NCBI GenBank assembly: GCA_947311845.1
Contig: CAMZMU010000027.1
Coordinates: forward strand, 74,160,860-74,224,859
Direction of reading: 5' to 3'
Source of the DNA: Poa pratensis
Taxonomy: Eukaryota; Streptophyta; Magnoliopsida; Poales; Poaceae
Length of the DNA stretch: 64,000 bases
The translations under genes were made by a program, and so were the position numbers. Positions 33,937 to 43,760 of this stretch are shown here, in pieces; position 1 is the first letter of the stretch, and each line of letters opens with the position of its first letter. The notes beneath the pieces were generated by a model, which saw only the letters and a program-made list of their open reading frames with translations, was not told the origin of the DNA and did no database searches.

Positions 33937-36493
33937 TGATACGTCTCCAACGTATCTATAATTTCGTATGTTCCATGCTAGTTTTATACCAATAGCTACA
34001 TGTTTTATTCACACTTCTTAGCATTTTTATGCATTTTCTGGAACTAACCTATTAACAAGATGCCACAGTGCCAGTTCCTGTTTTCTGCTGTTTTTGGTTT
34101 CAGAAAAGCTGTTCTGGAAATATTCTCGGAATTGGACGAAACAAAATCCCAGATGCCTATTTTTTCCGACACGTTCCAGAAGTCCGAAGGAGAGACGAAG
34201 GGGGGCAGCAGGGCGCCCTCCCCACATGGCGGCGCGGGTGGGGCCCCTACCGCGCCACCCTATGGGGAGCGGGCCCCGCGCCTCCACCGACGTCGCTCGT
34301 TCGCCTATTTATTCCTCCCGATTCGAAAACCCTAAAACACCGAGCCATTATTCCAGAAAACATCCTCTGCCGCCGCCATCGTGAACCCTAACTCGGGGGG
34401 TTCAGAAATTCTCCTCCGGCACCCTGCCGGAGAGGGGAATCATCACCGGAGGGCTCTACATCGCCATGCCTGCCTCCGGAGTGATGCGTGAGTAGTTCAT
34501 CCCTGGACTACGGGTCCATAGCAGTAGCTAGATGGTTGTCTTCTCCTTTTGTGCCATCATGTTTAGATCTTGTGAGCTGTCTATCATGATCAAGATCATC
34601 TTATTGTAATGCTACATGTTGTGTTTGTTGGGATCCGATGGATATTGAATACTATGTCAAGTTGATTATTGATCTATCATATATGTGTTGTTTATGATCT
34701 TGCATGCTCTCCGTTATTAATGTAGGCTCTGGCCAAGTTTATGCTTGTAACTCCAAGAGGGAGTGTTTATGCTAGATAGTGGGTTCATGCCTCCATTTAA
34801 TCTGGGACAGTGACAGAAAGTTCTAAGGTTGTGGATGTGTTGTTGCTACTAAGGGTAAAACAGCAATGCCTTGTCTAAGGATATTAGTGTTGTTTACATT
34901 ATGCACTATACATAATACAATTGTCTGTTGCTTGCAACTTAATACTGGAAGGGGTGCGGATGCTGACCTGAAAGTGGAATATTTAGACACAGATGCATGC
35001 TGGATGGCGGTCTGTGTACTTTGTCGTAATGCCCAAGTAAATCTTATAGTGATCATCATGACATGTATGTGCATTGTTATGCCCTCTCTATTTGTCAATT
35101 ACCCAACTGTAATTTGTTTACCGAGCATGTTAATATTTTATTATGGAGAGACACCACTAGTGAACTGTGCACCCCGGTCCATTCTTTTACATCTGAAATA
35201 CAACCTACTGCAATCATTGTTCTTTTACATTCTCTGCAAGCAAACATCATTTTCCACACTATACGTCTAATCTTTTGTTTTCAACAAGCCGGTGAGATTG
35301 ACACCCTCACTGTTTCGTTGGGGCAAAGTAGTTTGATTATTGTGTGCAGGTTCCAAGTCGACGAGTCAGACCTCCCCTTCATCACCACACTTTTTCTGGC
35401 GCCGTTGCCCGGGAAATAGGAGGTGCTTCTGGAAGTCTTGCATTCCCGTCAACTACGCTCCAGAATACTTTTTCTGACGCCGTTGACACCTTCGAAGCAA
35501 CTTCGATCTCCTACTGGTTCGATAACCTTGGTTTCATACTGAGGAAAAACTTGCTGCTGCACTCATCATACCTTCCTCTTGGGATTCCCAACGGACGTGT
35601 GACTTTACACGCATCAACGCGCCGCCTTCTCCTCCTTCCGCACGACAGGCACGGCCTCCTACTCCTCCATTCGCCATCGCCGCCGTCGTCATTAGTCCTA
35701 GATTTTTCACGGTACAACTCCTCTCCCCCACCACTTCCTCTCTCTCTCCTCTCTCCGATCTTGCCAAGGCCGCTCCATCTCCGCAGCCGCCGGCCGTCTC
35801 CGGTCTTCTTTCCGGTGACCGCGCACCACCAGCACCTCTCTCTCTCGTCCATGACCTAGATTTTGGCCTGGACCAGGGCTTGTTCCTACAGCCTCGTTTC
35901 TTGCATCATCCTTGCTTAGTTGAAAACTTGAAATACTCAGCGACTAATTGCTGAACTACTCGAGTGAGCACAGATTCCGTTCATTCGTTTGGTTTAAATT
36001 GTTCCTGCTCCTGTACATATTTAGTAAGTGAGTGATGCGCTATAGGTAGCCATATACTCACTGTAACGCATGAGAGGGGACCTGACAAAAGGAGTTCAGG
36101 TAGTTGTACATCTGGTGATTGCTGGTGTCACAAAAGGAGTTGAGGTAGTTGAACCTGTGATTGAACAGGCTTGAGATGCTGCTGTAAAAATTATGTGGAA
36201 ATAATTTGGAATCTGGGGATTGTTTGATATTGATTTTGAAATGAAGTTGCTCAGGTGCCGCCGTAAAATTTTAAAATTTTAAGAATCTCTGTTGCTCAAG
36301 TACTGCTTTAAAATGCTGATATTAATTTGTATACGAAACCCTGCCTACCAAATGGCATTTTCGGACAAAGGGATTGCAGGGATTAGTCTGGAAGTGGTTT
36401 TGAGGGGATTGGGTGAGTGGAGGGGTTTCACCCAATCCCTGTGGGGATTATCCCCACTTAATCCCTTAAAAACCTCTAGCACCAAACAAGGCC
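33688..36493. mobile_element. Harbinger/hAT-like element with GGCCTCGTTTGGT ends, split by the solo LTR
   Basis: The left end GGCCTCGTTTGGT (33688) and right end ACCAAACAAGGCC (36481-36493) are inverted. The right side is followed by TAA; in the flank copy at 19120 the left end is preceded by TAA, as expected for a 3-bp PIF/Harbinger target duplication (the copy here has TAT). Removing the solo LTR leaves about 1.1 kb. The interior near the right end has GGGGATTATCCCC, and 35617-35860 looks like CT-rich untranslated leader of a gene. Pairing of the two ends is inference. Confidence 0.45.
33937..35616 (+). mobile_element. Solo LTR with 5-bp TSD ACGCG
   Basis: Full-length LTR (1680 bp), TGATACG...GCATCA, flanked by exact ACGCG repeats (33932-33936 and 35617-35621). 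No internal sequence follows: the next bases are unrelated GC-rich DNA. Such a structure arises by recombination between the two LTRs of one element. Confidence 0.9.
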
Positions 36494-36562
36494 TAAGTTG
36501 TTTTTGTTCGGGAATATTTCTCCGTAAGTATTTTATAGGGGAATGTGTCTATGATTCGGCGG

Positions 36563-36735
36563 GTCAGTACATGGGCCGCATCCTAACCAGCCCACCAGGG
36601 CTTTTAGCAGCATTCGCGCGACCGGCCGCAGCCTGGGCGCACACAGAAGGCTCGCGCCTACGAAAAAATTGTCCCACCTCGCTTCTGTAGACTGAACGCG
36701 ACCAGCGTAAAAGGTAGAGTGTGGTGATTCTGTTC
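36563..36735 (+). promoter_or_regulatory. USE/TATA Pol III-type promoter, ncRNA copy 1
   Basis: GTCCCACCTCG (36671-36681) matches the plant snRNA upstream sequence element (consensus RTCCCACATCG) at 10 of 11 positions. After exactly 26 bp comes the TATA-like TAAAAGG (36708), and the predicted RNA starts 28 bp later at 36736. In plants a USE-TATA spacing near 25 bp marks Pol III genes, and about 10 bp more marks Pol II. About 110 bp upstream of the USE is also conserved with the other copies. Confidence 0.75.
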
Positions 36736-37138
36736 GCCGAGCTCGGTAGCGCGAGGCAGTGACGAATCCAGCTGAAAATCTTAGGGTGGGGCAAAGCTTA
36801 TTGGGTTGGGCCTTTTTAGATTTTTTTTCTTTGTATATTCTTTAAGTTATATGGGCTAGGCCAAATCTTAGGGTGGACCTCGCCCCACCCTTCCACCCTG
36901 TTGGCTCCGCCACTGGCGCGAGCTCATCTCCCAGCTTCAGGGGTAGCAGTTGGGACGACGAGATGGACTGGAGCTGCGAGGACGAGATGAATGGAGCAAC
37001 GGAAGATGGTAGCTTGGGACGGTGCCAACTGTTTGGGGGAGCAATTGGTGTCAGCCCTAGGCTCTCTCCCTCCATGCATCTTGGAAGGTCACCCGAGTGG
37101 ACTGAGTCAAGGCATGACTCTTCTCTACCAACTGTTTT
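36736..37138 (+). ncRNA. Structured ncRNA copy 1 (SRP/7SL-like 5' domain), interrupted by a MITE
   Basis: Without the MITE (36757-36915) and one TSD the body is about 232 nt. It starts GCCGAGCTCGGTAGCGCGAG and ends CTCTACCAACTG before a T6 Pol III terminator (37135-37140). The first 55 nt can form two hairpins as in the Alu domain of SRP RNA: GAGCTCG/CGAGCTC around a GTAGCG loop, then a CCCAGCT/AGTTGGG-type stem around a G-rich loop. The 3' end can pair with the region after these hairpins. Plant 7SL RNA is about 300 nt, so this is shorter and the S-domain signature is not evident. It may be a diverged 7SL gene, a 7SL-derived repeat or a different Pol III RNA. With the insertion, this copy is probably inactive. 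Confidence 0.6.
36757..36915. mobile_element. hAT-like MITE (159 bp) inside ncRNA copy 1
   Basis: Ends CAGTGACGAATCCAG and (reverse complement) CAGTGGCGGAGCCAA form an imperfect TIR. 8-bp flanks GCGCGAGG and GCGCGAGC (36749-36756, 36916-36923) match at 7 of 8, as for hAT elements. Copies 2 and 3 lack it, which confirms both boundaries. Confidence 0.8.
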
Positions 37139-37140
37139 TT

Positions 37141-37490
37141 GTTCGTTAAAAACTAAACGTGCATTGTTAAACCCTTCTTTTTTTATCAATCCCAGTGTAG
37201 GTATTTAGTAAGTTATTTTTTCTAGATAATAGAAAGTGGGTGGTATTTAGACTGCAATTACATGCACCGGGGCGCCGCCAAAACCTGCAGTGTTCGCGCC
37301 ATTAAAGCTCACGTCAAGCCGATGAGCAAGTTGAATGACCGTTGTGTCGCCCTCACGCGCTTGCTCAATCTCCCGGATAAAATTGCAGCGGCGGTCATGG
37401 ACGTTGGTTGTGCGTGCGGCGGAGCTTGGATTTCGGGGCGGCGGCCGAAGACGATGCTTTTGTATTTTGTTGATCTTTGATTAACTTGCA
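37141..37490. other. Spacer with a small unidentified ORF
   Basis: A 72-codon frame (37262-37480, plus) is rich in Ala, Lys and Cys and has no recognisable domain. It might be a gene fragment. Nothing else is visible. Confidence 0.3.
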
Positions 37491-39259
37491 TCTATACTAT
37501 TATTAAAAAAGCAAACTTAACTTGTTGGCATACTTTAAATCTGGACCGTTCAATATCCGATCAAACGGTCCACATCGTCTCAATGTTTGACAACTCAACA
37601 TTGTCAGTTTTGGACCGTTTTGCCCTCCCACCAAAACACATAATACAACCAAATTGCCACCGTACACCACCACTACTATTTTCTTTTTCGGTTGTTTCAC
37701 CAGCGCCGATCGGGCTTGGCCGGCGTGATATCCGGCAGCGCGTCGTGGGCATGCAGCGGGAGGTGGTAGAAGACGAAGAGCTCGCTGAGGCTGGGCCGCA
37801 CGCGGGTGGCGGAGCCGGGAGGCGACGCGGGCCGGGACGACGACGGCGAACAGAGCGGACGGAAGACATGCCCGCGAAGTCAGAGGTCGATGCAGTCGAC
37901 GTGGAAAGCGAGCGTGTGGCCGTAATTCTTTTCAGTTCGTTTCGCCGGCGCCTATCGAACCTGACCGGCGTGATATCCGGCAGCGCGTCGTGTGCAGGCG
38001 GCGGGAAGGGGTGGAAGACGAGGAGGTCGTTGAGGCCGGGCCACGCGAGGCAAGCGAGACGGGGCGGCGAGGGGGGCAAGACAACGATGGCGACATGACA
38101 AAGTGGACTGGAGTCGTTCGCATGGAGCTAGACATTGAAGCAGTCGGAGTGGAAGGCGTGCGTCGCCGTAGGTGAATGCCAGGAGGGCACAGCGCGCAGT
38201 CGTGGGCGTCGACGCTCGCGACGACGAGAGGAATTGCACTGAGGGCAGCAACCTGATGGTCGCGTCGTCCAGGCCGTACGGCGAGAAGGTGTGGTAGGTG
38301 GTGAAGGACGTGCAAGAGTCGTTTGCTGGCTAGGAGCCGCCTCCCGCGAGCGTGATGAGCAACAGACGTTGCCACCGCTACCGCCTGCGCCACCGCCACG
38401 ATTGACCGGAGGTGCAGAACCTGCACACGTTCTCTCCCTGTTTTGCATATTTCAGTTAGATTTGTTCTAGCCAGTTGCAATAAGCGCCAACATGGTTCTG
38501 AGGTCTATACCATGGTGACTTAAGTGGCGCTGAAAATTATTGTGCGGCTCATGTCAATTGACATCAATCTATGGTACCAAATTTTTTACGATTCAAATTC
38601 TATTACAAAGCATACTGGACTAGGCTGCTCCCCGTAGTATTTTATTCCTTATCTGATTGTTGAATTGAATGTCAAGAAACATGATTACTGAATTTGGTAT
38701 TTAACAGAAGTACAGGAGAACAGACTACAGTGAGGTCAATTAGGGTGTTGCGAAAACTTTACTGAAAAACACAGATGATTAATTAATCCCAAGATGGTTA
38801 GAACCGATCAGTGTAGGAGCTTAGAACATCGCTGAATAATAAATGTCCGAAGTGAACAGTTCACTCATCAAGACATTGTACTCTCACTTCAGTAATTAGG
38901 AAAGTGTGCTCCATTTAAGCATCTACCTATCAAAATTCCAGGATTTTAAGAAGCCCGGCATGTGCATACACTAGAATGAATCATGTATCATCAATTTTTT
39001 CGCAAAATTTCAACTGGGCGAAAAAACTAGAATGATGAGCTAAGATATCATTTTTTGGATGCAAAAAACGAAACTTAGGCTTTTTTTTTTACAATCCACA
39101 GGAATGTAAAGTTTTCCTCGAAACTTGAAACCAGAACATAATAATGAGTCATATACATGCTAGAATATTCTCGAAGAAAGAAAACACTTTTTGGCATTCA
39201 ACACGCATATGTAAGTTGTTGGAGGTATTTAACGTGCATTGCACGTGCAATGTTACTAG
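37491..39259 (+). mobile_element. Non-autonomous Helitron carrying gene fragments
   Basis: The 5' end TCTATACTATTATTAAAA follows an A, and the 3' end CTAG is followed by T, as expected for insertion between A and T. A perfect palindrome CATTGCACGTGCAATG lies just upstream of the terminal CTAG (39237-39252), the usual Helitron hairpin. No Rep/helicase is present. The left half (about 37680-38430) is GC-rich and gene-like. Confidence 0.8.
37680..38430 (-). pseudogene. Captured gene fragment in the Helitron, internally repeated
   Basis: The minus strand has long open frames but no single coherent one. A segment with GGCGTGATATCCGGCAGCGC occurs twice (about 37720 and 37964), each followed by related sequence on a tract translating as (L)VFHPFPPPAHDALPDIT-like words in different frames. 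Frames are broken between copies. I do not recognise the parent gene with confidence; a plant gene of a repeated-motif type such as a DUF1618-like or F-box-associated family is only a guess. Confidence 0.35.
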
Positions 39260-39590
39260 TTATTAACTATTATAATCTGGTGACTTCTTAAATAATTTTT
39301 GACACATAATTTTGCTTGCGTTAATATTAAAGCTCACACTTATGGTTCCCATTTGGTAAAATATGCACTCCTATAGAGTTTTTTTGTCATATAATTCATC
39401 AGAGGTAAAACCGTCTTTTCACTTCCATATTTAATAGTGATTAAAATGCACTAGAATGTCATAAAAGAAAAGAAATGAAATTTACATGTCAAATAGGGGA
39501 GAATTTTTTTAGGAATATCAAATAGAGAAGGCATATTTAAGCCAGTGTCAAATAAGTAATTCTCTCGATATATATTGATGGTGGGGCGAC

Positions 39591-39755
39591 ATGCTCATCA
39601 TCGCCAAGCTCGTTCCAAAGGAGGGCTTTGGGCGTTTCTATGGTGTGCATTTTGACGAGCTCTTTGGACGTCGGGAAGACCATGTGCGTTCGTTTCTTTC
39701 TGCTTGCCGACGTTGATGCCTCGCGTCATTTCAAAAAAAAAAAAAAAAAAAAAAA
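39591..39755 (+). pseudogene. Short coding fragment followed by an A23 tract
   Basis: A 41-codon open frame starting at 39591 (MLIIAKLVPKEGFGRFYG...) ends at a TGA near 39716 and is followed after 15-20 bp by 23 consecutive A residues (39733-39755). This could be the tail of a processed retrocopy, but no TSD or parent gene is recognised. Confidence 0.25.
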
Positions 39756-39951
39756 CGGGACGGAACCTGAATCGGATTTCAGTTTGCACTCGAACCTGAC
39801 AACAAACTTGACAGCTACGTTTCCAACGAAAAAAAAGAACCTGACTTGGCAACCAAACTAAACTCGGATCGGGATCCGATCCGTTTATAGCGGCACGAGA
39901 TTTTCATCGGATCGGGTGCCAAGAAAAGAAGACGATCGAAACGGCGGAGCC

Positions 39952-41106
39952 ATGGCAGGGATGGAACGGTGCTTCTCCTCGGACGTGCTGGCGGACATCC
40001 TGCGGCGGCTGCCGACGAGCTCCCGGCGACGGGCCCGCCTCGTCTGCCGGCACTGGCGCGACGTCGTCAACAAGCGCACCACGGAGATGCGGAGCCGCGC
40101 CAAGCCCCTCATCTGGGACGACGCTGGTGTGGCCTATGTCGTCGACGACCTCTCGTCGACGTCGTCCTGCAGAGAGCTGTGGAGAACAACGATCCACGTC
40201 ATCGATGGTTGGCGGGGCGATCGGCGCGCCTGTCATCTCATCGGCAGCTGCAACGGCCTGCTCTGTGTTTGTGTTTGCGACAACGCCGAGCGGGCCGGCG
40301 GTTCCCTCACGGTGTGCAACCCGGCCACCGGCGAGACGTTCCCCGTGCCGCCACTGCCATGCGCCCGCCTGTTCGTGGGTTGCCACCGCCACAAGGTGAA
40401 GTGGGACAAGGCATACAACTTCGCGTACCATCCCGTGACCGGAAAATACAAGGTGGTGCATGTCCCGTGGAGCTACGACAGGCTATTCGACTTTCAGACC
40501 GTGCAAGTGATCACGTTGGGGGAGAAGACGTGGCGGGAGGTGCCGGCCCCCGCCGGTGGCGCGAGGTGCGACGTCTCTGCCGGCATAATCAGCATCGACG
40601 GCATGACACACTGGGTAAAGGTGGGCGGCGCCACGAGGATCGTGTCGTTCGATCTTGACACCGAACGCTTCGCATCCACAACCACGTCGTTGCCCGTGCA
40701 ATTTGACAGTAGCAGCATCTACCACTTGACGGAGGTGCACGGGAGGTTGGGCTTCGTCATCTTGCCTGACGTGTGGGTTCTGGAGCAGGGGCGACGATGG
40801 AGCCGCCGGTACAGGCTCGGGGATGGTATCCCGCGGCCACATTTCGGCTACGGCGATTGCGTCATGACATGGATGGACAATTACATTCAGACGAGTCAGA
40901 GGAGGATCGACAATTCAGGGTTTTACGCACACCGGCCAAAAAGCACGCCGCCGTCGGGCTGGAGGCTAGAATGCAGCGGCGTGGAACGGGTCGGCCACCG
41001 GGATCATGGGACGCTGGTCGCCAGGATGAAGGGCAACCGCGAGCGCTACCGGATGTGCGCCTACGTCGAGACTATGGAGCCGCTAAGTGTTTACGCTACA
41101 ATTTAA
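39952..41106 (+). CDS. F-box protein with F-box-associated domain
   Basis: An intact single-exon gene of 384 codons from 39952 (MAGMERCFSSDVL); an in-frame upstream ATG at 39916 would add 12 residues, but the 39952 start sits directly before the domain. The F-box lies at residues about 6-45 (DVLADILRRLPTSS, R.RLVCRHWRDVV). The C-terminal F-box-associated region has CNGLLCV, NPATGETFPVPPLP and AYHPVTGKYKVVHV. Proteins of this class act as substrate receptors in SCF E3 ubiquitin ligases, binding SKP1 through the F-box; the substrate is unknown. No introns, stops or frameshifts are seen. It lies within the ncRNA cluster on the same strand, with no functional link implied. F-box genes form large, fast-changing families in grasses, so an orthologue need not exist. 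Confidence 0.85.
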   Translation: MAGMERCFSSDVLADILRRLPTSSRRRARLVCRHWRDVVNKRTTEMRSRAKPLIWDDAGVAYVVDDLSSTSSCRELWRTTIHVIDGWRGDRRACHLIGSCNGLLCVCVCDNAERAGGSLTVCNPATGETFPVPPLPCARLFVGCHRHKVKWDKAYNFAYHPVTGKYKVVHVPWSYDRLFDFQTVQVITLGEKTWREVPAPAGGARCDVSAGIISIDGMTHWVKVGGATRIVSFDLDTERFASTTTSLPVQFDSSSIYHLTEVHGRLGFVILPDVWVLEQGRRWSRRYRLGDGIPRPHFGYGDCVMTWMDNYIQTSQRRIDNSGFYAHRPKSTPPSGWRLECSGVERVGHRDHGTLVARMKGNRERYRMCAYVETMEPLSVYATI

Positions 41107-42580
41107 CTGATATATGGGATTTATGTGTAGCAGTATCCAACAAACATTTTACTTATTTTTTATTTTGTCGCTGCTTTGCAACCCAGTTCATCTGGACTGA
41201 TTCGGTTTTCTAAAAGGACCCGGTAGGCGTCTCAACCTACGGATGCAGTGGGTTTGTGTCTCATGACTGTCTTTTTTTAGAAATGAAGCACACTGCTTTC
41301 ATTGAATACAGAAGGTCCACTCCTACCCTCTTTGTACGAAGAAAGAGTCTGATTATGAAAGCTAGTTCACCTACTATCCTAATCCATATCGTTCGTGCTT
41401 GTTTGGTTTACAACTCTAGTGGCTCGTTATCTGATCGAATATGAAGATCAGTTCATAAAGGGAAAAAAAAGACAAAGCTCACTATAGAAAATGAAATAGT
41501 ACACCAACAGATGCTGCTACTGAATCTACACAAACAAAGGCTGCTGCTGCTGCTACTGAATGTACACAAACAAAGGCTGCTGCCTGAATGCACACCAACA
41601 AAGGCTGCTACCACAAGTGTGGCAACATTGCAAGGCAGCTATCTTTGGCTATCAAAGATACAAGTGTTTCTAAGGAATCCAAGTGTTTCTAAAGAAGATG
41701 AAGCATCTCATCGATCTGTCTCTCCACCCAGAAATGACAATAAGTGACCAAAAAGATTACCTCATCAAAGATGAAAAGCAAGAACCAACATACCAAAAGG
41801 CTAAACGGTCATTGTGATTTTAATATGTAACTGGGAACCTAGTGAGATTAGGAGCAAAGTGATTTATGCTTTTACCAGTAATTAGTGAGTTGAGGACTCA
41901 CTTTATGCTACAAACGTGGATCTGCACTATCTGTTGTCATAGCCATTATTTGTGAGGAACTGTTGCCGGAAATTAGGCAAGGTCGCCCATGTCAGATAAT
42001 TTTTGCCGCCATTTCATGTCGGATCCATGCTATTTGTTGTGTGTCGAAAATGAGGCAAGGTCTTGCCAAATCTTTCAGTAATTGGGCCGTATGCAAGCAA
42101 TCCAATTGTCCAAGCCATGGAGTTACAGAAAGGTACTCAAACCTCTTTATCTATTACAATTGTGATGTGATGTTGGCAGTAAGTGCAGAGGAAGTACATT
42201 GCACTTCTAGATTAGCAAAGTTTACTTGCAGTTTGACAGGTATGAATCGTTCATTCTTCACGAGATATACAATCTTATGCAGGCCCGGCTCCGATGATGC
42301 GGTGGTTCGACCGACAGTTTCAGCTTCGACATCTGAACTGCATAAGAGGAAGCCGATCTGCCTTGGCCGGCGCTGAGTGACACCATCGTGATCGTCTGCT
42401 CCTGCGTGCGTGATGCTGCAGGACGCTCTCCTCTCCCTGTATGTTCCCAAGCATCAGCTTTGTAAAAAAGATCGGAGGTTCCTAACTGTCGCTTCCTAAC
42501 CTCCGATCGCCCATAGACTGAATTCCTGAGCTTCGAAGCCACGCTGTCGCTTTTGTTTTTCTCAGGAAATGGATCTATGA
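41107..42580. other. Non-coding region downstream of the F-box gene
   Basis: Contains a minisatellite (41503-41610) and a small hairpin (GATCGGAGGTT at about 42471-42481 against AACCTCCGATC at about 42498-42508). A 137-codon open frame at 41963-42376 has no recognisable domain and is not called. Confidence 0.5.
41503..41610. repeat. About 30-bp minisatellite, 4 degenerate copies
   Basis: The unit is roughly CTGAATGTACACAAACAAAGGCTGCTG, with copies differing by small changes and a CTG triplet expansion in the second. Confidence 0.7.
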
Positions 42581-42586
42581 TTTAAT

Positions 42587-42747
42587 TCGGCGGGGCAGCA
42601 TATATGGGCTCAATCTGACCGGCCCACCAGGGCTTCGCAGCATCCGCGCGTACACAGAAGCCTCCCTATTACTACGGAAATTGTCTCACCTCGCTAGCGA
42701 GTGGTGGCAGCGACCTGCGTAAAAGGCGGAGTGTGGTGATTCTGTTC
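42587..42747 (+). promoter_or_regulatory. USE/TATA Pol III-type promoter, ncRNA copy 2
   Basis: GTCTCACCTCG (42683-42693), then exactly 26 bp, then TAAAAGG (42720), then 28 bp to the predicted start at 42748. The USE has two differences from the plant consensus. The 95 bp upstream are conserved with copies 1 and 3. Confidence 0.7.
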
Positions 42748-42985
42748 GCCGAGCTCGGTAGCGCGAGCTCCTCGCCCAGCTTCGGGGGTAGCAGTTGGGA
42801 CGACGAGATGGAGTGGAGCTGCGTAGCTGAGATGAATGGAATAACGGGAGATGGTAGCTTGGGCCGTACCAGCTGTTTGGGGGAGCAGTTGGCCATCGGC
42901 CCTAGGCTCTCTCCCTCCATGCGTCTTGGTGGGCCGACCCCAGTGTGGCCTCAAGCAAGGCATGACTCTTCTCTACCAACTGTTT
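42748..42985 (+). ncRNA. Structured ncRNA copy 2, uninterrupted (about 235 nt)
   Basis: This is the only uninterrupted copy. It runs from GCCGAGCTCGGTAGCGCGAG to CTACCAACTG and a T7 terminator (42983-42989). Two 5' hairpins fit an SRP Alu-like domain: a perfect 7-bp stem GAGCTCG/CGAGCTC with loop GTAGCG, then CCCAGCT/AGTTGGG with a G-rich loop. A long central hairpin follows, with nested stems GGGAGA/TCTCCC, GGGCCG/CGGCCC and CCAGCTG/CAGTTGG. The tip of this hairpin resembles the second 5' hairpin, suggesting internal duplication. In SRP the Alu domain arrests elongation; here function is unknown. Promoter, structure and terminator together make a Pol III gene likely. 7SL relationship is plausible but length and S domain differ. 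Confidence 0.65.
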
Positions 42986-43009
42986 TTTTAATTCCCCGTA
43001 GGTGTTTAT

Positions 43010-43619
43010 TACATTATTTTTTCGAGCTTCATCGCTGGAGGGAGAAAGCTTAGATCCGGGTGCCACGGGATCAGACGAGGGAAGTACTCATGGTCGTTTT
43101 CGAGCTTCATCGCTGGAGGGCCACTTATGGCGGTGGTGATTGTTTTACAAGCGTTCCCCAGGTACCCAAGGTGGAGCGGTGTCGTCTTACTATGTTGGCC
43201 GACGGGACTCGACGGCGTGGTGTCACAACGCCGCGGCAGCGAACGCTCACTTGACAATGGTGTTGTCTGAAACCGTGGTGGTGGTGGTGAGTGGTGACAA
43301 CATGGTTGTCGAGGTTCTTCGCACTGGCGGATCCACAGCCCACCCAGAATTCTGTAAAGTTTTTTGAATACCCCTAATCTCATGTGCATTTCGTGGCCCA
43401 GTTAGGCTATTTGGGCCTTTTTCTTACGTTTCCTTTCCTTCCTGGATGACTAGCTTGGCTGAGTATGCTTCTCCATCTATCGAACCTGTATCTATTTCAA
43501 AACAAATATATATCGAACCTGGAAATACTGATGTGTGTAAACGAGTGCATCGGATCAGATCCGGAACACTGACAAAATCAGTGGACCGATGAGAACTGTT
43601 CGTACACCGCGTTTTTATT
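43010..43619. other. Spacer between ncRNA copies 2 and 3
   Basis: A direct repeat TTCGAGCTTCATCGCTGGAG occurs near 43020 and 43099. The rest shows open frames on both strands without recognisable domains. Confidence 0.5.
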
Positions 43620-43623
43620 CGGA

Positions 43624-43760
43624 GGTCAGTACATGGCCCACTAAGGCTTCGCAGCATTCGCGCGCGGCCGGCCGCAGCCTGCGTGGATACAAAAGCCTCG
43701 CTCGCTATTACGAAAAATTGTCCCACATCGCCCGCGAATGCTGGTCCCGACCAGCGTAAA
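43624..43760 (+). promoter_or_regulatory. USE/TATA promoter of ncRNA copy 3, separated from its RNA by a MULE
   Basis: A perfect plant USE GTCCCACATCG (43720-43730) is followed after 26 bp by TAAA (43757-43760), where the MULE is inserted. The rest of the box (TAAAAGG at 47384) and the RNA start (47412, 28 bp later) lie on the other side. Joining the sides across the 9-bp TSD restores the spacing seen in copies 1 and 2. Confidence 0.8.

Noticed and set aside
37561..38480. Functional Arg/Ser/Pro-rich genes in the Helitron
   Set aside because: Frames are broken between internal repeats and run on both strands, so gene fragments are more likely.
41963..42376. 137-residue ORF downstream of the F-box gene
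   Set aside because: It has no recognisable domain, biased codon pattern or neighbour that supports it.
42748..42985. Plant telomerase RNA
   Set aside because: It also uses USE/TATA Pol III promoters, but no CTAAACCCTAAA-type template is present.
42748..42985. U6, U3 or other standard snRNA/snoRNA
   Set aside because: None of the characteristic U6 or U3 core words are seen in the body.
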